NCBI GenBank assembly: GCA_033439765.1
Contig: JAULSN010000002.1
Span: 3,596,001-3,660,000, forward strand
Origin: Lasiosphaeria ovina
Taxonomy: Eukaryota > Ascomycota > Sordariomycetes > Sordariales > Lasiosphaeriaceae
Length of the DNA stretch: 64,000 bases
Direction of reading: 5' to 3'
Numbering within the stretch: the first letter of the stretch is position 1; each line of letters opens with the position of its first letter. The translations under genes were made by a program, and so were the position numbers. Below, piece by piece: positions 1 to 11,229 of the stretch. The notes below the pieces were generated by a model. That model did no database searches. It was not told the origin of the DNA and saw nothing but the letters and a program-made list of their open reading frames with translations.

Positions 1-3000
1 TCATTGAATACGCGCAGCGCCTCCCAGCCCCAGAGCATCTTCTTGAGCTTGTTTATAGCTTCTGTTGTCCCCCACCAGTCTTCGAGGCCTTCAAGGAGGG
101 TGCGGTCCTTTTTTGGGCTGTCAGCTGACGATCAAGGAGGATAGGAATTGAGATAGAATACGCACCCCAATCTCCATGATATCGTCCAACCTTGCCAACA
201 ACTTCCCATACTCCACCGCAAGCTTCTCGCACAGATGGCCCAGCAGCAACAGGAACGCAAGACAGCGCGCGCTGGCTTGCTGGTGAATGAACTTCTCCAG
301 AATTCGTGGCAGAATGCGTGACACGACAGGCGCTACGGCGGCCGAGTCTGTCACGCCTGACCACGCCGAGCAGACCCACAAGTGGCCGGCCGCGTCGCCC
401 GTGAATACCAGCGATGACGACTGCTCCTGCACCGTGTGCATCATCTGCGAGAGTTCTGACGATGACGATGACGAGCCGAGCTGCGCTATGTTCTCTGGCG
501 GGAAGTCGCCGTGTTGTCGGTGGCTCTCGCGGAATGCGTCGGCGCGGTGTTCTTCACAGGTCCGGATTGTCCAGTGCGAGATGGTGATACTCGTTGTCCA
601 CATGGCTTTCTCACGGCTGTCGGTGAAGCGCGAAGTGGCGCCAAAGTGGTCATCGATCGTGTCGAGCGCGTCCGGGTGCCACATGTAGATGAACCCGCCG
701 ACGAGGGCGGGGGAGAGTTTCTGGGCAAAGCTAGGACGCGGGTCAGTTGCTTGTTCTTGTGGAGGGGTCGAGGTGTTCAAAGCTCACAGAATCCGGTGTT
801 TCGCGCCAACGTCGACGAGCTAATCACAATGAGTAAGCCTCACAGCACCCACGTCGTTTCGCATTGAGGTCTTGATGCTTACACTATCGCTGAGCGTCTT
901 CAGCACGCCCTCGTACGTCGAGGTCTCCGGCTCGTCCTTCTCCAGTGCAACCGACGATTCTCGAGCACCAGGAAGTGGCGGAGATTTGAGTGCCGTCCCC
1001 GAGTGTATCGACGGCGGCTTCAAGTTTAATACCAGCGGGACAGCAGACACCGGGGGCTGGCATTTCCGCCGCTTGGTAGAAAAGAAGAACCCACCCGGAC
1101 CGTCCTGGAAGACGTCAAAGATGTCGATGAGCGAGAGATCGGCCTCGCCGATCAGGCCTGGTACGTTGGCGACACTGTACCCAGGGTTCTGCTTCATGAT
1201 GTGCTCGGCATTCTGGCTTTCGAGGTAGTGCTCGAGCGCTTTCCGCAGGCCCAAATCGCGCGAATGCGTGTAGTGGTATACGTCTGGTGTGTCGTCGAGG
1301 GATTGTACCCACCAGTCCTATAGGGGGTGTGTTAGAGAACTGATCCATGTCTTGGCAGGGCTATTTGAAGGAATCACCGGATAGTAGACTGGAGAAGGCT
1401 TCTTTGTCACCCACTCGAAAGCCTTGACCGACTCCGTCCTGTCGCTGTCGGGGCCGAGCAGCTGGCGCATCTCGTGGATCTGCGTTCTCATGGACTCCTC
1501 CATCGACTGTCTCAGCTGTTGAACCAGCGCCGTGACCAGGGCTGCTTGATTGACGTCAAGTCTGGCGACGGCACTGCTAGTCCCGTCGAGGTTCATTGTG
1601 TCGGCTCTCAGGCTGGGTATTGACTGGGCCATTCCGTCGACTGGAGGCTCGTCTTTCGTGGGCGGCGTTTTGCTCTTGGCGGCCTGCAGTTTGCCTTTCG
1701 ATAGCGTTAGCAGCCAGTTCTTTCCGTCGAACAAAAGGATGCTCAAGGACTCACCTTCGATCTTCAGGTCTAACAGCGTCCCGCAGATCATGGCCACGGG
1801 CTGCATGTCCCACCACCTTCCGACCATATTTGCATCGGCCCTGTCCCATGACGCCATAAAGGAATAGTCGGACAGCAGAAACTCGAACAAGCGATCGCGA
1901 GCAGGGATCACGTTAGCCTCGTCGGCAACTCGCAGGTAGGCCTCGTGGTTAGTGCACAGCAGCTCCCAGGGGCCGTTGCTAAGTTCCCTCGCAGTCATCC
2001 AGTTTTTGGTCGGCCCGGTATTGAACTTTGTGGTGCGCTTGCGGTCAATTATGCGACGGTGCGTTTGCCGAGCCCGCGACACAGCCAGACTGTGCGACTT
2101 GTTTCCCATATTCTGCAACCGGTCAAGTCCCATCTCTTCGGCCAGCATCAGCACGCGGTCCAGCTCCTCATACTCCATCGCCCACCCGTCGGCCTGGCTC
2201 GTCTTGAGCCGCGACACCTGCTTTTCGAATCGTTGCTGCGTCTCCTCGACGTCCGGTAGCCTCATCTCTGGGTACGTCTCGTCATCCCTGGAGGAGTGCG
2301 GCTGAGGGGGCTGGCGGCGGTGGGCGTTCTCGTCCCACCCGAGCTCGTCGCAAAGAAGCAGAATGCAGCTGAAGTGGAGCCATTGCAGCACGTTGCTCTT
2401 GGAGGTTGGCTGCTTGTCGCGGTTTGCGCGGTCCATACCAAGCTGGTACGCGACCGGCAGCTTGGGGAAGAGGATCTCGTCGACGAGCTGCAGCGTGATG
2501 GCCTCCGGGCACATCTTGGTCGCATACCACGCCGCCATGGTCGCATAGCAGCCACGGTTATACGACGTGTCCCGCGAGTTGAGTGCCTCTCTATTGGGGA
2601 TGCACTTCTCCAGCCTGGAGGCGTTGGCAGTGTTGGCAGGCTCGCCGTGTGCGTCTGTCTCCGTCGGCTCGCTGTGCACAGCGAGAAGCAGCCGCCCTGG
2701 CTTCAGGTCTGTCGCGAATAGCCAGGCTAGGGTCGAGTGGATCGCCTCTCGCAACCGCAAAAGGTAGGCGTCTCGTATGTCATCCAGGCTTCGATACTGC
2801 TGAAGGAAGTCTTGCTCGAATTTCCGCGTCTCAATGAAGTTGTGTATCTTGACCAGAAGACGGATTTGGTAGCTGTAGGGAATCAGATGTCAGCTGCGGG
2901 GGCACGTTTTCTCAGAGACACGAAAGAAAGAGGATCATACAATGCGCTCTGGACGTCGACATATTGAAAGTTCATTATGTTCGCTATCAGCGCTCTCTCA

Positions 3001-4154
3001 GGCATCCGGGAGGGTTGTTCACGCCTTTCTTGCGAGTGGTTACTCGGCGGAGGTTGCCAGGCTGGAATGGAGGTTACGCCTAGGATCTGCTCCACGCATC
3101 TGCCCACAATGCAAAACTCGACGGCCTCTACTGCTTCGTAGTTGGTGGCGCAAAGCGCGGTCCACAAGCGGTCCGTCATATTGACCGAGTCGCGACTCAC
3201 ACCTAGGTAGTCAAGCAGAAAGTCGGGCAGTTCAGCGCTGCAATCCCTCCCATCGTCCTCTGCGTCGTTCCGCAGCGCATACGTCGAGACGAGATATGCA
3301 GCCTCGCCCGCGGGGATCTGAACCCTGTATTCAGACGACAGGTCGATCCACTGCTGATCACTGGAGCCATCCGATGTCTGGCGTGGCGTTAGCCGCTGGG
3401 GCACGCCATTCTCAGTGAGCCCGATCTCGACTCTCGTCTGGTACTTGGCGCTCGCACAGCAGAGAAGGGAGCCGCGAGTTTCGACGGCGAAGGCATCCGG
3501 CTCGGGGGTTTCGTCTTTACTAGAACACGGACAAGCGAATCTCACATAGCCGCCCACTCTGAATCTCGCGGTTGCAACGTCGCGAGCGTCGTCATCCTTT
3601 TTACCGTATATGCTCGCATAATGGTCGTACTCATTGAGGGAACTGCCATGGCTCCACTTGAGGCGGTTGATCTGGAAGAGGGTGCCCCTGCTCACGAAGG
3701 AGATGGTCTCAAAGCTGCCCGTGTCGATGATGTCGCTGGTGACGCGGTCTCTTCGAAGGAGCTCGTACTGGGTGTAGGGCCAGCGGAAGTTGACCCAGCC
3801 CTGCGCTCTACGCTCGCCGAGCTCGACGTCAGGGAAAGCCGGGTCGGGCGGGAGGAGGCTGGTGCCAAAGGTGCCCTTGCTGCCGCTGTCGTCGCGGCGC
3901 TGGGCACGCGAGAGGATGGAAGCGGCCTTATCGGGGAAACGCCCTCTCAGGCTCACGACACCGCACGTCGCGTCTGGGCGCGTGAGTTGCAGCAGCTCGT
4001 GCCAGTCAGTCAGCGACGCGGTGAAGCCATCGCTGCCAAAGTCGAGCGACTTGGCGGGGTGCGACAGCTCGCACGTGGTGAAGCACTGCCCTGTTCAGTT
4101 TCGATTAAAGGTCAGAATCAGACAAATATCCACCAGGGTCCAGGGGCCGTCCAT
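1..4154 (-). CDS. Long uncharacterised ascomycete protein, 3' end cut by window edge
   Basis: Six exons can be joined by eye: 4154-4134, 4085-2941, 2872-1378, 1317-844, 720-166 and 107-<1, giving about 1265 residues before the edge. The introns are 48-123 bp and phases agree at every join. The start is a seven-codon first exon (MDGPWTL) followed by a Cys-rich beginning (CFTTCELSH). I recall similar proteins as hypothetical proteins of Sordariomycetes, with conserved segments such as GWVNFRWPYTQYEL, LWSALC/NYEAVEAVEFC and YQIRLLVKIHNFIETR. No catalytic motif, signal peptide or membrane segment is visible. Near residue 1000 there is a probable short coiled coil (VTALVQQLRQSMEESMRTQI), followed by a Pro/Ser-rich stretch. 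The last exon (frame with DRTLLEGLEDWWG) is still open at base 1. Function unknown; exon joins are confident, the last acceptor less so. Confidence 0.75.
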
Positions 4155-4339
4155 TGACGGCGTTCTAGCGCATTCTGGGTGTGGATTCCATACATTTGGA
4201 CAGGTCCGCAAGCCACTCAAATTCGTTCTCCATTGCTGTCATCATCAACCAGCCATTGAACTGTTCGAGCAGACCATGTTGAAGATATTTCGAGAGTTGA
4301 CGGCACGAATTTTCAGCTCAAGTGCGACGCGTCAGTGGG

Positions 4340-5915
4340 AGGACGCCCACGATAATTAGGCCTGCTAGCACGAGGCTCGACCCCCTGTCGCTGCGCCAAG
4401 CCCACCCCCCCATCAGCACTAGGCACGGCGCGATCCATCCCGCAGAGAAGCCTCGAATTGCACACCGATCTGCCCGATTGGGGTTGTTTGTGCCACCGAG
4501 CGCACAGATGATCGTCGGCGGCCGCTCCGAGACTTCGGGAATAAGCCAGTCTCGACTAGACTCGCTCTGCAGTGTGATGATTCCGCGCTACCTTCTGCTA
4601 CCTATGACAACGATGAGGGCTGCAACTCCGCACCGAGTCCAGTCAGTATCCGATTCTCTGATAATGATCCATGGCAGTTCGCAGCAGTGGCATCTGGACG
4701 TAGAGAATTCGACTCACTGACGAAGATGGCAATCGGGCTGTATCCGCAGGTGGAGAAGGAGTTCTGCAAGTCGACGCTGCCGTTGGGAAACACGGCCGTG
4801 ATGCGTGCTAAGAAGAGGCTCTGGGAGATGAGCCAGTGTAGCAGGGCCGAGGTGCCATACAATGGGAGGCCGTACCGCAGCGGCACCGAGATAAAGTAGC
4901 TAAAGCGCTAGATCCCGGTGGGCTCGGACACGCGCAGCGCCTTGCGCTGGCTGCTTATGTTGCTAAACTCGCGCTAGACGAGAAAAGGCGCTGAGCATGG
5001 CATTGTAGAGCATGTAAAAAATCGACAGGATGAGCTGCGGCAGGTTGGCGACGAGGACGTTGTAGATCAGACCGGCTGGTTCGCTGCGTGGGAATTGGGT
5101 GATGTGTACGGCGTCAGCGCGCCGAAGCCTAACCGAGCCAAGTCGCCAATGCCGGTCGACATGTTGCAGTGGCGAAGAGCGGTGAACGAAATGCCCACGA
5201 TGCCGGCTGCGAAGCCGATGACGCCGAGGCTTCTGTTGCGATAGCACCTTAAGGTTAGAGACTTGGAAGTACCGGGACCCAGATAAAGAGGGGGAATCAC
5301 GCGTGAAAAGCAAACCCCTCTTACACGGACAACAGTACGAACCACCGGCAATAGCTTACACCCTGCCATCACCAAAACCTTTCTGTTTGGAACGGCCGAG
5401 GCTCCGTTGGCGGCTTCTGCGGCTGCTTCAACAGCCACTGCTGGCTGTAGTTTGCAGCAGCTTGCCACCACTGAAGGCGCCGGTGCCGTTGTCGAGCGTC
5501 CACATGTTCTTGGCCTAGTCATCGAGGCGCGGGATGACGGACATGTACAGGAGCAGACTATTGCCTTCGTTACCACCTGGTGCTTGTACGCTCTGGCTGT
5601 CCACAACGACGGGCGCGTTCCCCTGCGGCGCCTAGTAGTCGTCGTACAACTCGAAGCACTCGGACATGTTGAGCTACTGGTAGGGTAGACTGGCGGCATC
5701 CTGCTGTACCTAGAAGATGACGTCCGTGTAGTTGGCCGTGGTGCCGCTGATATCGTCGGGGTCTTCGTCCCAGCCGGCGTCGCCGGCGCGGTTCTGCTCG
5801 TCCACGGTGACGTTCTACGGCGCGTAGTCCATGAAGGCGTCCGTGACAACGGCAATGGTGTAGTCGCTGGACGAGAGGGACTGGAAGACCGCAGGGTTAT
5901 ATCTAAGTACGTAGG
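4340..5915 (-). pseudogene. DUF6536-type membrane protein relic, N-terminus missing, many TAG stops
   Basis: Read on the minus strand, a protein-like frame starts near 5915 (YNPAVFQSLSSSDYTIAVV) and continues through NMWTLDNGTGAFSGGKLL, LIYNVLVANLPQLILSIFYM and LPLYGTSALLHWLISQSLFL. These segments match, from memory, the C-terminal two thirds of fungal multi-pass proteins with the DUF6536 domain. The usual N-terminal part is absent: 5916-6300 has no matching frame. Seven in-frame TAG codons interrupt it (minus-strand codons at 5815-5817, 5710-5712, 5674-5676, 5632-5634, 5515-5517, 4974-4976, 4908-4910). A +1 frameshift lies in a T run near 4985, and the stretch at 5080-5430 is hard to join. 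The last part (4340-4720) is hydrophobic but not clearly the same family. The gene is dead or partial; family assignment is from recalled motifs only. Confidence 0.7.
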
Positions 5916-6629
5916 TTGACCATACCCCTGCCGACCCACAAGGGCGCAACTAGCGGAAGAGGGAAAATGATAGGTTCTCACCCGCCCCTTCACCGACAGG
6001 CAAACGCGCAAAACCGGCTGACGAGGAATTGATGGGTTCCCATCTTCACCCGTTTACCCTACAAGACGGTGGCGCAAAGTTACCTGATGAGAATTGCCTC
6101 CCCGTTATCCGGCAGACAAGCAGCGATACTGCCTCTCCTTCCCGGACGGACGAGGGCGTATAGTCAGCCGAGGGGGAAAAAAGTGACTTGTTCACCTGCT
6201 CTGATCTTAGAAACATTCGTGTTTCAATAGTTGGCGACAAGGGGTCAGCTGACGCATGGCTGGAATGAGCGGTGGCTCCATTTTCTTTGATACAATTTTC
6301 GTCGGTCATTTATCAATCCGTTTTCCACCATGCTGGCACATAGCCGTCAATACCAAAACGGCGGCTTTGTTCAGAATCTCCAGCTGCGCTCATTACTAAG
6401 CCAGCCTTTCCTTTTGACGATTTTTCCACCTGCTTCCCAGCCTCTCTCCAACTTGTTCCGTCCACCCACATCCGCTTTCAGAATTTTTTATTTTTTATCC
6501 TTCCGAATTGGCCCCGTCCGTTCTGACCTCCAGCTTTCCCCATCCACTCTCCTTGCCGACGTCCCCCAGAGCAAACGAGCACCGTCACCCAGGCTGAAGA
6601 TCAAATGTCGAGGTTGCTCCCTAGAAACA
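5916..6629. other. Intergenic, CT-rich promoter region of the downstream kinase gene
   Basis: No coding frame is supported. The stretch 6380-6600 on the plus strand is strongly pyrimidine-rich and leads into the ATG at 6630, as is common for filamentous-fungal promoters and 5' leaders. An upstream in-frame ATG at 6330 would add about 100 residues of low-information sequence and is not preferred. Confidence 0.4.
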
Positions 6630-7708
6630 ATGTCAGAGCTTCCCATCACCTGCAAGGACGATGTCGAGACTGCCCTCGTGTACGACTGCAGGGACATGAG
6701 CACCTTACAAGGGGTCAAGTACTCTTACTGGGTGCTAGGCTCGGCCCTCGATGACGACGCACTGTACATGGGCACGATTAAGGGCAACACCCCACCGTCG
6801 GAACACGTTCTTGAGCAGATCAAGGAGGCACTCTCACAGGTGCCGGCCGAGTGCATCTTCCCGCCACTGCCTTTCCCGTGGTGGTTGGCTCGCACGCGCG
6901 TGACAGTCGCCGACGACTGGGACAAAGAACCGTCTCCAGATCTCTACCTCAAACGACCGTGGATCACAAACTTGGACGCCCAACCCGGCGAGAACAACGT
7001 GGCTCGGTGGTTTGCGCACGAGATCAAGCAGCTGGAGCAACTTGCACGCTCTCCGCCGCACCCCAACCTGCTCCGCTATCACGGCTGCCGCGTCCGCAAT
7101 GGCCGTGTCACCGGCGCCCTCCTTGCTCGCGTGCCCGGCCGCGATCTCGAGTCCCACCTCCAGAACGGTGGAACGGTCGACAAGGACCTCTTTTTTGCCG
7201 CTCTGGCCTCGGCTGTCGACTACCTCCACAATGTCGTTGGTCTCGTTCATAACGACATTAGTCCCAGCAATGCCATGGTTGGCCCTGACGGCGCACCCAC
7301 CTTGATCGACCTGGGCTCAGCCTATCCCGATGGCGAAGAAATGCTTGCAAATGTCCCGTATGTTGCTTTACTCGTCCTCCTCTCCTCTTTCCGAGATTAG
7401 AAACAAGCTGACAAAAGGCTAAAAGATTCGAGTGCTGGGGGGACGATCCTTTGGATATGGAGCCTTAGACGTACTTCGTCGGCCCCTTGACCGCGTCTCC
7501 GATGTCGAGAAAGTCGCGAGATATCGCTTCCCTGAATCATCTGCGCACCTGGATCGAAAATCCCGTCATTGAAACGGCCGGCCGTCGCCGACGCAACGAG
7601 ACAGCTAGCCACTTTTTCAAGGTCGGGAGCGAGCTCCATCAGGCGGCTACAGCCCGGCAGAAGGCCATCAGAGCCAAGGCCGCCGAGGGCAATGAGACAG
7701 CTGCCTGA
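6630..7708 (+). CDS. Protein kinase-like gene with C-terminal segment cut by an in-frame TAG
   Basis: Exon 1 is 6630-7357 (donor gtatgt) and exon 2 starts at 7426 (acceptor taaaag). The first ATG that keeps the conserved part is at 6630 (MSELPITCKDD). A kinase fold is shown by K109 in YLKRP, E131 in HEIKQLEQL, HPNLLRYHGC, the catalytic loop VHNDISPSNAM (D209) and DLGSA (residues 227-231). This HND-I-SPSN form is common in kinases scattered through fungal accessory regions. After the intron the frame runs 13 codons and meets TAG at 7466-7468. The same frame then stays open for about 79 codons to TGA at 7706 and reads YFVGPLTAS and LNHLRTWIENP, which is the usual end of this family. So the natural protein is either truncated after about 256 residues or needs the TAG to be overcome. 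Substrate unknown. Confidence 0.7.
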
Positions 7709-8589
7709 CATGCGCCCCTTAGGGTGGCTACTCGGGCATTTGCTCGGGACGATTACTTTTTGCCGTCTCTTGTTTCTTTACTTTTTAATTTTTTCCCCCT
7801 TTTTCCCCCAAATGTACTGACTCGGTGATTTGTCCCGGTTCTGTTCCCTCTTGAGTCAGTTGTATTTGTTCTTTAAAACGACCTCGTCTGCTTGGGGAGC
7901 TTGTCGATTGGATACCCACTGACTCTTTACGACATGCATGGTGCGAGTGAGTTGAATATTCTTTGTGGTGCCCATCCACTCTTGTCTTCTGATTGTACTT
8001 CCCCCTTGGGACGCACTCTTTTCTTCGATCACATTGACTTGGGGTGGGCCCTCGTGCCTGTATACCGGCGTCAGAGACGGTCACCCTTAGCCGTAGCACG
8101 GCCTCCACAGCCCGCCCGTCCCGCCGACTGTAAGCTTGCTGACGGCGTCGTCCTCGTAGGCGGTGACCACAATGCTGGCCTGCACACACGTCTCCGGGTT
8201 CCACTCCTCGCCGCCGTCGGACGCAGCGGATTCGTCGAGCCGTGGCATGCCAAGATGGCCCATCGTCCTCGCTAGTGGCGATGACGAGAGCACGGCGGCG
8301 AAGGAGGAGGCCTATGACCTCTTTTTCTGGTATAACAGCACGAGATTTCTGAAGCGACGAACAGTGGAGGGAGACTCCAGTGGGGTACCGTACGGGGCCT
8401 GTTCCACTTATGCGATGAGAATGGGGAGGTCGTGTACGTCGAGGAGCATATGGCGATCTACAATGAGGAGGCTGAAAGCTAGGGGGGGATTCTACGGTAA
8501 CGAACAGGTCCGGACGCATCTAGACCCGAGCAATTCCCGCGACCCGGAAAACAGGCAGCTGAGCCAAGAGGGTGGTACACAATATATCA

Positions 8590-8665
8590 GCACATAGAAT
8601 TATACTAGTACATGATATACCAGTACATGACATACTAGCCTAAAATATACCAGTACATACTAGTG
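8590..8665. repeat. Short AT-rich direct repeats
   Basis: The words ATACCAGTACAT and TACTAG/TACATGA recur several times within about 75 bp. This looks like a small imperfect repeat cluster; no function is visible. Confidence 0.4.
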
Positions 8666-8820
8666 ACCCAGAATAGGGCTCACATTCAGTCTAGCCACGT
8701 GAACTCAGCCCCAGAATTTGGATAACCGACGGGCCGTCCTGGGTTGTTGCACGGGTTAACTGCAAGCCGATGGTCTAAGGTGTGTTTGTTACACCTTGTG
8801 ATCTTGACCTCGGTGAAGCA

Positions 8821-8970
8821 GTGCAATATTGACAGTATGGTAGGTGATAGAGCGGTTTGAACTACCTCTTTATCTAGCTGGCGCCTGGGAAAGAATAGTC
8901 GTGCAATAAGTAGTAGACGGATCGAACCACCTCTTTACAGCTGGGAAAAGATCAGTTGTGCAGTAGGCAG
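8821..8970. repeat. Diverged tandem duplication of about 70-80 bp
   Basis: Two copies can be aligned by eye, 8821-8900 and 8901-8960, sharing GTGCAATA, GAAC-ACCTCTTTA, AGCTGG and the AAAGAT/AAAGAA-AGT word. The GTGCA start of a third copy lies at 8958. The copies are diverged and non-coding. Confidence 0.5.
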
Positions 8971-9284
8971 ACATGACTACTACAACGCAGAATCTCAAAC
9001 GGAGACTAAACACGCTAGCTACTGGGTCTATTTCTTGGGGCGGCCTTTTTTTTTGGGAAGGGGGGGATCAGAAATGGGCCACCCCCATCCCCCTTCTGGC
9101 CCAAAACCTGTCCCTCGTCGCGTAAAGTGCATGTACCAAGGTCGATCTGTGATACCATTGCTTTTCCTGCATTACTAATAGTAATACCACGTGTCGTAAG
9201 CACTATTCCTGCGGATATTGTAGTTGCACGAATAGGAAGAAAGAAAGTGAAGCGTGGCCGGCGAAGTAAGTTTGCGTACCTTGT

Positions 9285-10860
9285 TTAAATAGAGATATCA
9301 TTGATAACACCAATAACCTTTTCAATAAACCTTACACCTACCGACACTCCGTCCTCGTCCTGGAATTCTCGCTCGTCGCCAAAGTGCATATTGTCCTCGT
9401 CTAGACAGGTCAAACACATCTCGACTACTTTGCTGTATTTGGTGCCCACCTTAGCCCTCAAGGCGCTGCTACAGCTGAGGGCAACGAGGTGGTCTTTCAG
9501 CGCAGAGGCGTTGTGAAGCTCGAGCCCATCTCTGGCGAGGCCCAAAGCCTTGGAGGGCCGCGCCGCACCGTCAGGGCTGTCGTACGTGACAAACGTCTCC
9601 CACATCCCGATCTCCAAAAGGCATACACCGAGGCTGTATATGTCGTGCTGCATAACGAAGTAGTCGACGTTATTTCCCTGCCGCAGCGGATGCCTGTATA
9701 GATTAGTCTCCCAACCCTGGTCGGTCGCCGGGTACGTCCTCCCGTCGACATTTCGGATAACCTGGAAGCCGACTAGGCATAACATGCTCGGAATACCGCC
9801 CTCGTCCGTCTTGCCGAGGCTCAGGATTGTCTCGGGCCTGATATTCTTGTGCACGAACCCGTACATGTGAATGTAGCAAACGGCGTTGGCAAGCTGCTTT
9901 ACCATTTCAAGGCGGTCAGAGAGCGAGTCATGGGCCTGACCCGACAGAAGCAGTTGCCGAATGCTCCGGACGACCGTGTATCCCTCTGGAACGCGAAAGA
10001 GAAGAGAGAAGCCAGCGTTGTTGGCGTGCCGCACAACGCCTTTGCAGCTCAAGAGTCCCGAGATGAAGGGATCTGATTGTCGAAGACGCCGGGCAAAGTC
10101 GCGCACATCTTTGGTCTGCACCGCCCCGCTAGCGACCACGTCGACAATGAGCCGCTGGGTGACCCCTACGGCGGTAGCCACTGTAGCTGGATGGAACGGG
10201 ATGGCTGTCCCGGTATAGCCATCCAATCCTTCCTTGGCAATGAAGACGCTCTGGGAACCCGGGCCGGGTTCTTTAAACGCCCTGCGGAAATTTCGGGCAG
10301 CTAGGCTGAAATTGGATACAGCTAGAGGTCCGGCTTCAATGGCGTTGTTGAGCGTCTTGTCGACAGCCGGAGAAGCAAGCTTAATCCAGTAGAACCAAGC
10401 AGGTTCGTATATCCTTTGCCAAGTTTCCAGGTCCGCTATGGTCTCTTCAAAGACATCCTTTAGCAACACCAGCTTTAGCTTCCCTGCCATTCCCAAATGT
10501 CCATGTGGGGCAAATCTTGCGAATCTTTGCGTGGCGACCTCTAACTTGGCGAGGAGGATATCGAGGACCCGTTTTTGAAGATCCCTATGCTCAGCAGTGG
10601 TGGTGCCTTCGAGCTCCTTGGCCACCTCCAGCTGGCTGAGAATTCGCGCCAAGCATACTTGGATGCGAACAATCATTTCATCCATCTTAACGTCAGCTTG
10701 CCGGAAGGTATCCCACGCTTGATGTAGAGCCTTTCCGCCCCTGCAACCCTCTTTGGTTAACCTTTGACATTCTCCGTCACGAGGAGAGAATGGATGCCTA
10801 CTTTATGCATACATCGATCACTCCTGGAATACTAGTGACACCAAACGCGAGTTCGGCCAT
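9285..10860 (-). CDS. HeLo-like helical domain fused to a pseudokinase
   Basis: Two exons, 10860-10802 and 10740-9285, with a 61-bp intron (donor gtaggc, acceptor ttgcag), give 504 residues. Residues 1-150 begin MAELAFGVTSIPGVIDVC and are predominantly helical, in the style of HeLo/HeLo-like N-terminal domains of fungal cell-death proteins. This is inferred from pattern, not from a profile search. Residues 210-500 follow a protein-kinase C-lobe, with MVKQLANAVCYIHMYGFVHK and HDIYSLGVCLLEIGMWETF. The catalytic HRD is HKN (317-319) and the DFG aspartate is replaced (VGF, 343-345), so it should be catalytically dead. It is divergent from the kinase-WD40 gene, with 369 bp between the two start codons. 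The architecture (four-helix-type domain plus pseudokinase) parallels animal MLKL. An alternative is an unrelated STAND-type N-terminal domain. Confidence 0.75.
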
Positions 10861-11229
10861 GACGATCCGACCGAAGGCGATCGAGCTGAACCTGGGCGTA
10901 AGGCTTGGGCGCTGAAGCCGCTTAAGCCCGCGGCAGAGAGTGGGGATGTGGAAAGGGCAAGTGACTAAGTCCTTCACTGGAAAGTAGCAGCCTGCCTCTG
11001 TTGGTGCTAAGCCCCGCTCGGCGCAATCCGCGGCTGCTGCGCCACCGCATTAATGTTAGTCCCTCCCTGTACCACCACCCCCTCACGAGTTTGCTCTCCA
11101 ATCAGCGAGTTTGAGCCTGCTGTGTGCCTAATCAGACCGCAGTTCTTTTTTTGGTCCAGGAGGTTCATCCAAACCTTTGCTAAGACAATCAATCCAAGCC
11201 CAAAATCTACACCGCCAATCGCGACCGCA
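10861..11229. promoter_or_regulatory. Shared divergent promoter region
   Basis: The 369 bp between the ATG of the pseudokinase gene (minus) and the ATG of the kinase-WD40 gene (plus) contain no open frame of note. Because the two genes diverge from it, they may be co-regulated. No specific binding site is claimed. Confidence 0.5.

Larger units (their letters stand above)
7709..9284. other. Gene-poor stretch between kinase genes
   Basis: About 1.6 kb without a convincing gene. The minus strand of 8087-8300 has a short open frame (GMPRLDESAASDGGEEWNPE) that could be a relic, but nothing identifiable flanks it. Short repeats occupy 8590-8970 (listed separately). Confidence 0.4.

Noticed and set aside
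5067..6011. 314-codon minus-strand frame over the DUF6536 relic
   Set aside because: It is a shadow frame rich in Arg, Ser and Thr; the protein-like motifs lie in another frame of the same strand.
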